Source: JAVKSM01 sp039583705
Lineage (GTDB): Bacteria > Actinomycetota > Actinomycetes > Mycobacteriales > Pseudonocardiaceae
NCBI GenBank assembly: GCA_039583705.1
Contig: JAVKSM010000006.1
Location: forward strand, 1-44,423
Direction of reading: 5' to 3'
Length of the DNA stretch: 44,423 bases
Both the position numbers and the translations under genes were made by a program. Below are positions 24,770 to 32,137 of the stretch, in pieces. The stretch's first letter is position 1, and every line of letters begins with the position of its first letter. The notes below the pieces were generated by a model. That model saw only the letters and a program-made list of their open reading frames with translations. It had not been told where the DNA came from and did not search any database.

Positions 24770-25372
24770 TCACGGCTGCGTTCCCTCTCGCTCCCCGACC
24801 ATGGGGCTTTGTTCCGCGGGTGCGGGTCCCTCCGGGGCTCCAGTGAGCAGATGGCAGCGGTAGTCCTCGAAGCAGTTGTTCAGCCGCTCCAGCAGCTCGA
24901 CCAGCCGGCGCACCTCACTGTCCGGCCACCTGGCCAGCATCGCCGCGATGTGCCGGTTGCGGGCCTGCCGGTGCTCATCGAAAAGCCGCCACCCGCTCCC
25001 GGTGACCGCCAACAGCCACGCCCGGCGGTCCTGCGGATCCGAGCGCCGCTCCACCAACCCCGACCGCACCAGCGCCGCCACCTGCCGGCTGACCGTCGAC
25101 GGATCCGAATGCACCGCCTCCGCCAAGCCACTCAGCCGCTGCGGACCGTCCGCCACCAGCCGTCCCAACAGCACGTACGCGGCGTATTCCACCCCGGCAC
25201 GGCTGCGGGCCGCGAACTGGGCCTTGCTGCGCTCGATCAACCGCACCAACCGGACCAACTCCCGGCCCAACTCGTCAGCATCGGCCAGCCGGGCCTCATC
25301 CCCACCGCCGCTGACGGGTGGATCCGGCACCCCGCCCGTTTCAGATGCCGTCACTGCGCCACCAGCCGCCAT
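24770..25372 (-). CDS. MarR-family transcriptional regulator
   Basis: 200 aa. The winged helix-turn-helix lies at ~65-135 (RLSGLAEAVHSDPSTVSRQ, ALVRSGLVERR, wing DPQDRRAWLLAVT), flanked by dimerisation helices. MarR repressors commonly sit upstream of an exporter they control, and here it directly precedes the MFS remnant on the same strand. ATG 25372 is chosen; GTG 25351 is an alternative. A palindrome at 25381-25401 just before the start is a plausible autoregulatory operator. Confidence 0.88.
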   Translation of the reverse strand: MAAGGAVTASETGGVPDPPVSGGGDEARLADADELGRELVRLVRLIERSKAQFAARSRAGVEYAAYVLLGRLVADGPQRLSGLAEAVHSDPSTVSRQVAALVRSGLVERRSDPQDRRAWLLAVTGSGWRLFDEHRQARNRHIAAMLARWPDSEVRRLVELLERLNNCFEDYRCHLLTGAPEGPAPAEQSPMVGEREGTQP

Positions 25373-25380
25373 ACTGTCAC

Positions 25381-25401
25381 TTGCTTGTGCCCTACAAGGA
25401 A
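25381..25401. promoter_or_regulatory. Candidate MarR operator
   Basis: TTGCTTGT and ACAAGGAA form an inverted repeat (CTTGT arms exact, outer TT/AA also matching) around a 5-nt spacer. It lies 9 nt upstream of the MarR start codon, where binding would block initiation. Confidence 0.5.
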
Positions 25402-25572
25402 GGATGCACCTACCGCCCTGGCGCCCGCAAGCAGCAAGCGTCACGTGGGCGCAACGGGCGTCATGTCCCGCCAGCGACGGGGTTGCCCGGGGAGTTGGGC
25501 GACCACGGCCACCCCCGCCTTCGGGACGGCACCTCGCGGGGGCACCTCGCTGAGGCGACGACGGACACGGCC

Positions 25573-25578
25573 TACACT
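25573..25578 (+). promoter_or_regulatory. -10 element TACACT upstream of tig
   Basis: TACACT with a weak TGAGGC 16 bp upstream (25551-25556). Transcription would start near 25585, giving a ~60-nt leader that ends with GGAGGAGA before GTG 25645. Confidence 0.45.
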
Positions 25579-25644
25579 CGCGCGCAGGTCCGCCTCGCGC
25601 GCCGCTGCGCGGCGGCGGTCGCGCATCCCAGCGGAGGAGATCAC

Positions 25645-27159
25645 GTGAAGTCCACCGTCGAGCAGCTCAGCCCGACGCGCGTCCGGATCAACGTCGAGGT
25701 CCCCTTCGACGAGCTCAAGCCGAATTTCGACCGCGCCTACCGCAAACTCGCCCAGCAGGCACGCATCCCGGGTTTCCGACCGGGCAAGGCACCGGCCCGG
25801 ATCCTGGAGTCACGCCTCGGCCGGGGAGTCGTCCTCGACGAGGTCGTCAACGAAGCGGTCCCGGCGAAGTACTCCGAGGCAGTCACCAGCGGTGAGGTGC
25901 GCGCGCTGGGTCGGCCCGACATCGAGGTCACCCGGATCGAGGACGGCGACCTGCTGGCGTTCACCGCCGAGGTCGACATCCGGCCGGAGATGACGCTGCC
26001 CGCCTTCGGCGACATCGCGGTCACTGTGGACGACGTCGAGGTCTCCGACGCCGACGTCGCCGACCAGCTCGACGTTCTGCGGACGCGCTTCGGGGTCCTC
26101 CTGGATGTGGAGCGGGCGGCGCGGACCGGCGACTTCGTCGTCGTCGACCTGTCCGCCACGGTCGACGGCGAGCCGGTCGAGGAGGCGGCCACCACCGGGA
26201 TGTCCTACGAGGTCGGCTCCGGTCAGCTCATCGAGGGCATCGACGAGGTCTTGGCCGGCATGGCGGCTGGGGAGTCGAAGACGTTTCCGGCCCCACTGGT
26301 CGGCGGAAAGCACGCCGGGCGCACCGCCGACGTCACGGTCGCGGTGAGCGCGGTGAAGGAACGCGAGCTGCCCGAGGCCGACGACGAGTTCGCCGAGGTT
26401 GCCAGCGAGTTCGACACCCTCGACGCACTGCGGGCCGACATCCGGGAGCGGCTGGTCCTGGCCAAGCGGATGCGACAGAGCGGTCAGGCCAGGGAGAAGG
26501 TGCTGCAAGCCCTGCTTGCCGGCGTCGAGGTGCCGCTGCCGCCGGCCGTCGTGGAATCCGCAGTCGAGGCGCACAAGCACGAGGTGGCGCAGGAGTTCGA
26601 CCACGATGAGCAGCGGCTGGACGCCTTCCTCGCCGAGCAGGGCCGCAGCCGGGAGGAGTTCGACGCCGAGCTGCGTGAGTCGGCGGCGGAGGCGGTGAAG
26701 ACCCAGCTCGTGCTGGATGCCGTGGCCGATGCCGAGGAGATCGCCGTCACCGAGGCGGAGATGACGGACCGGGTCATCTTCCAGGCCGCGCGCTCCGGCA
26801 CGCGTCCCGAGGAGTTCCTCCGGCGCGTTCAGGAGGCCGGTCAACTCGGCACGATCTATGCGGACGTGCGCAGGGGCAAAGCGCTGGCAACCGTGATCCG
26901 GGCCGCGACGGTCACCGACCCCGCCGGTGACCCGGTGGACTTCGAGGAGTTGTCGGGACCGGCCCAGCCGCCGGTCACCGAAGATGCGCCGGTCACCGGG
27001 GACGCGCCCGCAGCCGGGGACGCGCCGGTCGCCGGGGACGTGCCCGCCGCTGCTGCGAGCGGGGACGGGGAGTCCGAGCCCACGGCGCGAGCCGGCACGA
27101 CGCAAGCCGGCACTGAGGCTCCCGCACCGCCGCCCCCCGAACACAAGCCTGAGCCCTGA
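25645..27159 (+). CDS. tig: Trigger factor chaperone
   Basis: 504 aa. Ribosome-bound peptidyl-prolyl isomerase and chaperone. The ribosome-binding domain has GFRPGKAP (~residues 41-48). The FKBP-like domain covers ~150-245 (TGDFVVVDL, GSGQLIEGIDEVLAGM), and the helical arms follow to ~440. An acidic Pro/Ala tail of about 65 residues with imperfect APVTGDAPAAGD repeats makes it longer than the usual 430-450. GTG 25645 has GGAGGAGA directly upstream. It heads the tig-clpP1-clpP2-clpX order conserved in bacteria. Confidence 0.96.
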   Translation: MKSTVEQLSPTRVRINVEVPFDELKPNFDRAYRKLAQQARIPGFRPGKAPARILESRLGRGVVLDEVVNEAVPAKYSEAVTSGEVRALGRPDIEVTRIEDGDLLAFTAEVDIRPEMTLPAFGDIAVTVDDVEVSDADVADQLDVLRTRFGVLLDVERAARTGDFVVVDLSATVDGEPVEEAATTGMSYEVGSGQLIEGIDEVLAGMAAGESKTFPAPLVGGKHAGRTADVTVAVSAVKERELPEADDEFAEVASEFDTLDALRADIRERLVLAKRMRQSGQAREKVLQALLAGVEVPLPPAVVESAVEAHKHEVAQEFDHDEQRLDAFLAEQGRSREEFDAELRESAAEAVKTQLVLDAVADAEEIAVTEAEMTDRVIFQAARSGTRPEEFLRRVQEAGQLGTIYADVRRGKALATVIRAATVTDPAGDPVDFEELSGPAQPPVTEDAPVTGDAPAAGDAPVAGDVPAAAASGDGESEPTARAGTTQAGTEAPAPPPPEHKPEP

Positions 27160-27203
27160 GCGAACACGCGCCGTATCACGCTCGCCGCAGGCTCCGCTTT
27201 GGC

Positions 27204-27209
27204 TAGGGT
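27204..27209 (+). promoter_or_regulatory. -10 element TAGGGT upstream of clpP1
   Basis: TAGGGT lies 50 nt before GTG 27260, in the 100-bp gap after tig. A CGCT-N4-GCAG sequence at 27179-27190 loosely resembles half of a ClgR operator. Both are weak assignments. Confidence 0.4.
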
Positions 27210-27259
27210 CGACCCCAGACGGCCGAGACCCGATTCGCACCTTTCGAAGGCAGGCAGAC

Positions 27260-27892
27260 GTGACGCAGCACCCCTCGCCGCCCCGCCTGGTCCCGGCGGC
27301 CGCCTCGGCCCCCGTGATGAGGTCCGCGACGGCGATGTCGCTCGGCGACACGATCTACGAGCGGCTGCTCCAGCAGCGGATCATCGTGCTCGGCCAGCAG
27401 GTCGACGACGACATCGCCAACCGGCTCTGCGCCCAGATGCTGCTGCTGGCCGCGGAGGACCCGACGAGCGACATCTCGCTCTACATCAACTCCCCGGGCG
27501 GTTCGGTGACCGCCGGCATGGCGATCTACGACACCATGCAGTTCATCGAGTGCGACGTGGCGACCTACGCCATGGGCCTGGCCGCGTCGATGGGGCAGTT
27601 CCTGCTGTCGGCGGGCCACCGCGGCAAGCGCTACGCCCTGCCCCATGCGAAGGTGCTGATGCACCAGCCGTCGGCGGGGGTCGGCGGCGTCGAATCGGAC
27701 ATCGCGATCCAGGCCGAGCAGTACCGGCGGCTCAAGCGGGAGATGGCGGAGCTCATCGCCGAGCACACAGGCCAGACCGTGGACCGTGTGATCGCCGACG
27801 AAGACCGGGACCGGTGGTTCACCGCGCAGGAGGCCTTGGCATACGGCTTCGTCGACCAGGTCATCACCCGCGCCGCCCAGGTGCCGAGCTGA
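27260..27892 (+). CDS. clpP1: ATP-dependent Clp protease proteolytic subunit 1
   Basis: 210 aa. Serine peptidase of the Clp barrel. The catalytic Ser is in GLAASMGQFLL, His in VLMHQPSA, and the Asp follows in the C-terminal third. INSPGGSVTAGMAIYDTMQ is diagnostic. Actinobacteria need two different ClpP subunits forming a mixed tetradecamer, and the second follows directly. GTG 27260 gives a ~20-residue disordered N-terminal extension; a later ATG would shorten it. Confidence 0.95.
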   Translation: MTQHPSPPRLVPAAASAPVMRSATAMSLGDTIYERLLQQRIIVLGQQVDDDIANRLCAQMLLLAAEDPTSDISLYINSPGGSVTAGMAIYDTMQFIECDVATYAMGLAASMGQFLLSAGHRGKRYALPHAKVLMHQPSAGVGGVESDIAIQAEQYRRLKREMAELIAEHTGQTVDRVIADEDRDRWFTAQEALAYGFVDQVITRAAQVPS

Positions 27893-27910
27893 GCACACGG
27901 AGGAGAACCC

Positions 27911-28573
27911 ATGAGCGAGCCCCACCTGCTCTCCGCGGGTCTGCACCAGAGGTATCCGCCGCAGGCCCGGTACGTGCTGCCCTCGTTCATCGAGCGCACG
28001 AGCTACGGCATCAAGGAGTCCAACCCCTACAACAAGCTCTTCGAGGAGCGCATCATCTTCCTCGGAGTGCAGATCGACGACGCGTCGGCCAACGACGTCA
28101 TGGCGCAGCTCATCTGTCTGGAGTCGTCGGACCCGGACCGTGACATCACCATGTACATCAACTCGCCGGGCGGCTCGTTCACGTCGCTGATGGCCGTCTA
28201 CGACACGATGCAGTACGTGCGCCCGGACATCCAGACGGTGTGCCTCGGGCAGGCGGCCTCGGCGGCCGCGGTGTTGTTGGCGGCTGGAAGCAGGGGCAAG
28301 CGGCTGGCGGTGCCCAACGCACGCATCCTCATCCACCAGCCCGCCACCGAGGGCGTCTACGGCCAGGTCTCCGACCTGGAGATCCAGGCCAACGAGATCT
28401 CCCGGATGCGGCGCCTGCTGGAGACCACGCTGGCCGCGCACACCGGGCGCACCGCGGAGCAGATCCGGCTCGACATCGAGCGGGACAAGATCCTCACCGC
28501 GGACGAAGCGAAGGAGTACGGGATCATCGACGAGATCATTCCGAGCCGGAAGCTGTCGGCGGTGCGGTCCTGA
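27911..28573 (+). CDS. clpP2: ATP-dependent Clp protease proteolytic subunit 2
   Basis: 220 aa. Partner of ClpP1. Catalytic Ser is in GQAASAAAVLLAAG and His in ILIHQPATEG. INSPGGSFTSLMAVYDTMQ distinguishes it from ClpP1. ATG 27911 has a strong GGAGGAGA ribosome binding site, and the gap to clpP1 is 18 nt, so they form one operon. The N-terminal ~15 residues are likely removed on maturation (family knowledge). Confidence 0.96.
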   Translation: MSEPHLLSAGLHQRYPPQARYVLPSFIERTSYGIKESNPYNKLFEERIIFLGVQIDDASANDVMAQLICLESSDPDRDITMYINSPGGSFTSLMAVYDTMQYVRPDIQTVCLGQAASAAAVLLAAGSRGKRLAVPNARILIHQPATEGVYGQVSDLEIQANEISRMRRLLETTLAAHTGRTAEQIRLDIERDKILTADEAKEYGIIDEIIPSRKLSAVRS

Positions 28574-28576
28574 CCA

Positions 28577-28617
28577 CAGCCCGGCGCGGCGGCCGACACG
28601 CCGTACCGGCCGGGCTG
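28577..28617 (+). terminator. GC-rich stem-loop after clpP2
   Basis: A perfect 9-bp inverted repeat (28577-28585 with 28609-28617) encloses a 23-nt loop. No T-tract follows, so it may be an mRNA-stabilising or attenuating hairpin rather than a true terminator. It lies in the 165-bp gap before clpX. Confidence 0.45.
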
Positions 28618-28738
28618 CACCGTCCTCCGAGCGATTAGGGGCACGCTTGTGCTCCCCCGGTGGGCGGGTGGGCGGGTACCGTCGGGGACGAGGTGCGCCA
28701 GCGGGGCGTACCGGAGGGGACACGAGGGTCTCGAGGCG

Positions 28739-30012
<1,274 letters not shown>

Positions 30013-30019
<7 letters not shown>

Positions 30020-30036
30020 CCCTGCCGCCTCAGGCG
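30013..30036. terminator. Palindrome spanning the clpX and fdhD stop codons
   Basis: CGCCTGA (30013-30019) and TCAGGCG (30030-30036) form a 7-bp stem with a 10-nt loop, containing both convergent stop codons. It may serve as a bidirectional terminator, though no T-tracts are present. Confidence 0.4.
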
Positions 30037-30860
30037 ACGACGCGGTGACTGCCGGCGTAGACGTTCATGGATCGGCCGCGCAGGAAACCGACGAGTGTGA
30101 GGCCGGCCTCCAGCGCCATCTCGACCGCCAGTGAGGACGGCGCGGACACCGCTGCGAGCACCGGCACCCCGGCCATCACGGCCTTCTGGGTGAGCTCGAA
30201 CGACGCGCGGCCGGACACCAGCAGCACGCATCGCCTCGCCGGCACCCGCCCGGTCAGCAGTGCCCACCCGAGCACCTTGTCCACGGCGTTGTGCCGACCG
30301 ACGTCCTCCCGCACGGCCAGCAGATCGCCTTCCGCGGTGAACAGCCCGGCGGCGTGCAGGCCGCCGGTGGCCTCGAACACCCGCTGGGCGGCGCGCAGCG
30401 TGTCCGGCATCGCGGCCAGGGTGGCCGCGGGCACGCTCACCGGGTCCGCGGCCGGTGAGAAGCGGGTCCGCAGCCGGACGGCGTCCAGTGACGCCTTCCC
30501 GCACACCCCGCAGGAGGACGTCGTGTAGAAGTTACGCTCGACGCCGGCCTGCGGCGCCGGAACGCCGCAAGCCAGGACCACGTCGAGGACGTTGTAGAGG
30601 TTGTGCCCGGAACCGTCGACCGAGCCGCAGAAACGGGCGGCGGACACGTCCCCGGAGCCGGCGATGACACCTTCGGTGAGCAGGAACCCGTGCGCGAGCT
30701 CGACATCGTGGCCGGGGGTGCGCATGGTCACCGCGAGTGGCCGGCCGCCGACCCGCAGCTCCAACGGCTCCTCGACCGCGAGGCTGTCCGGCCGCCGACG
30801 GTTCCCCTCGTCGGCGGTGGACAGCCGCAGGACCGCACGTCGCACCGTTACCCGTCCCAC
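30030..30860 (-). CDS. fdhD: FdhD sulfurtransferase for formate dehydrogenase maturation
   Basis: 276 aa. Transfers sulfur from a cysteine desulfurase to the molybdenum cofactor of formate dehydrogenase. The essential CxxC is in SSCGVCGKAS (~116-125). Further hallmarks are the N-terminal LAVEEPLELRVGG, HGFLLTEG, and the C-terminal SGRASFELTQKA and GFLRGRSMNVYAG. The GTG start at 30860 is 55 bp from the divergent DUF6457/mobA genes. No formate dehydrogenase gene lies in the window. Confidence 0.95.
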   Translation of the reverse strand: MGRVTVRRAVLRLSTADEGNRRRPDSLAVEEPLELRVGGRPLAVTMRTPGHDVELAHGFLLTEGVIAGSGDVSAARFCGSVDGSGHNLYNVLDVVLACGVPAPQAGVERNFYTTSSCGVCGKASLDAVRLRTRFSPAADPVSVPAATLAAMPDTLRAAQRVFEATGGLHAAGLFTAEGDLLAVREDVGRHNAVDKVLGWALLTGRVPARRCVLLVSGRASFELTQKAVMAGVPVLAAVSAPSSLAVEMALEAGLTLVGFLRGRSMNVYAGSHRVVA

Positions 30861-30915
30861 GCGCTTCTCTCACCCGTCCAGGTCAGGGCCAAACCTCAGC
30901 GGGCAGGATGACCGA

Positions 30916-31185
30916 ATGAACATGCTGCGCGAGTGGTCCGAGGCCGTTATCAGAGAGCTGGGCATCGCCGACGCGGTGACGCCAGCCGCGGCGCAGCCGC
31001 TGACGCTCGACCTGGCCAAGGACGTGGCGCACCGCGTCGCCCGCCCGGCCGCACCGCTGACGACCTACCTGCTCGGCGTGGCCGTCGGGCGCAGCTTGCA
31101 ACCCGCCCAGGCCGCTCCGGAGCTGGCCGAGGCGCTTCGCCGGCTGGCCGAGCGGTGGAGCGCCGAGCACCCCGACCGGGGATGA
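30916..31185 (+). CDS. DUF6457-type small protein linked to mobA
   Basis: 89 aa, helical, beginning MNMLREWSEAVIRELG and containing DLAKDVAHRVARPAAPLTTYLLG. Such proteins usually neighbour or are fused to MobA in actinobacteria; their role in molybdenum-cofactor work is inferred only from that. AGGA at 30905-30908 precedes ATG 30916 by 7 nt. mobA starts 71 nt after its stop. Confidence 0.8.
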   Translation: MNMLREWSEAVIRELGIADAVTPAAAQPLTLDLAKDVAHRVARPAAPLTTYLLGVAVGRSLQPAQAAPELAEALRRLAERWSAEHPDRG

Positions 31186-31244
31186 CCAGCGCCAACCGCC
31201 CTGCCCGCAGATCGCCACAGGGTCCTCGGTGCGCGCCGTCCGCA

Positions 31245-31250
31245 TAGCAT
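31245..31250 (+). promoter_or_regulatory. -10 element TAGCAT, leaderless start of mobA
   Basis: TAGCAT ends 6 nt before ATG 31257. Although GGGAG lies between them, it is too close to serve as a Shine-Dalgarno site. Confidence 0.5.
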
Positions 31251-31256
31251 CGGGAG

Positions 31257-32099
31257 ATGGGCGGGGCAGCCGGAATCGTGTTGGCCGGGGGACGCTCGTC
31301 CCGGATGGGCACCTCGAAGGCTGCCCTGGAATGGCACGGATCCACCTTGCTGCGCCGCGTCAGCGGCATCGTGGCCCGCGGTGTCGACGGTCCGGTCCTC
31401 GTCGTCCGGGCGCCCGGCCAGCCGCTGCCCGTGCTCCCGTCCGCCCTCGAGGTCTGGGAGGATCCGCGCGAGGGACTTGGTCCGCTGCAGGGGCTGGCCG
31501 CGGGGCTCACCGCGCTCACCGGGCGGGCCGAGGTGGCCTTCGTCTGCTCCACCGACCTGCCGTTCCTGCACCCTGCTTTCGTCCGCCGGGTGCTCTCGGA
31601 AGCGGCGCCGGACGTGGACGTCGTGCTGCCACACGCCTGCGGGTACCCACAGCCGCTCGCCGCGGCCTACCGCACCGCGCTGGCCCCGCTGGTCGGCAAG
31701 CTGGTGGCCGGCCAGCGGCTGCGCCCGGCCTTCCTCTTCGAGAAGTGCACGGTGCGCCGACTGGACGACGCCGTGCTGCTGTCCGACCCGGTGCTCGCCG
31801 CGCTGGACCCGGAGCTGGACTCGGTGCGGGGCGTGAACGACCCGGCCGGCTACGACGCCGCCCGGTCGCGGCCAGCCCCGCAGGTCACCGTGGCGCCGCT
31901 CGGCGCACTGGCCACCGGGGTGCCATGCGGGCCGCGGACCGTCCGGGCGGCGACGCTGGCAGCTGCGGCCGCCGCCATGGGGTTGGCGCTGGACGCGCAC
32001 CTGGCGGCCGCGGTCAACGGGGGCCAGGTCACCCGCGACGGCGAGACGCCGCTGGTCCCGGGAGACGCCGTCGCATTCCTACCGGGCACGCCCTGGTGA
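31257..32099 (+). CDS. mobA: Molybdenum cofactor guanylyltransferase with MoaD-like C-terminal domain
   Basis: 280 aa. Residues 1-~195 are a MobA nucleotidyltransferase with the signature LAGGRSSRMGTSKAAL and the metal-binding Asp in STDLPFL; it attaches GMP to molybdopterin. The last ~75 residues resemble a ubiquitin-like MoaD/ThiS fold, with VNGGQVTRDGETPLVPGDAVAFLPG at the place where MoaD normally continues to a C-terminal Gly-Gly. Here the chain ends in Pro-Trp, so sulfur carriage as a thiocarboxylate is not possible. ATG 31257 is set by the leaderless promoter. fdhD lies divergently nearby. Confidence 0.88.
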   Translation: MGGAAGIVLAGGRSSRMGTSKAALEWHGSTLLRRVSGIVARGVDGPVLVVRAPGQPLPVLPSALEVWEDPREGLGPLQGLAAGLTALTGRAEVAFVCSTDLPFLHPAFVRRVLSEAAPDVDVVLPHACGYPQPLAAAYRTALAPLVGKLVAGQRLRPAFLFEKCTVRRLDDAVLLSDPVLAALDPELDSVRGVNDPAGYDAARSRPAPQVTVAPLGALATGVPCGPRTVRAATLAAAAAAMGLALDAHLAAAVNGGQVTRDGETPLVPGDAVAFLPGTPW

Positions 32100-32124
32100 C
32101 CGCGGCGGCCGCTGGGGCGCTCCG

Positions 32125-32130
32125 TAGACT
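32125..32130 (+). promoter_or_regulatory. -10 element TAGACT, leaderless start of valS
   Basis: TAGACT ends 7 nt before GTG 32138. There is no space for a T-box or other leader, since mobA stops at 32099. Confidence 0.55.
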
Positions 32131-32137
32131 CGCGAGG

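Noticed and set aside
32100..32137. A T-box riboswitch before valS
   Set aside because: Only 38 bp separate mobA and valS and the -10 box ends 7 nt before the start, so no leader RNA can exist.
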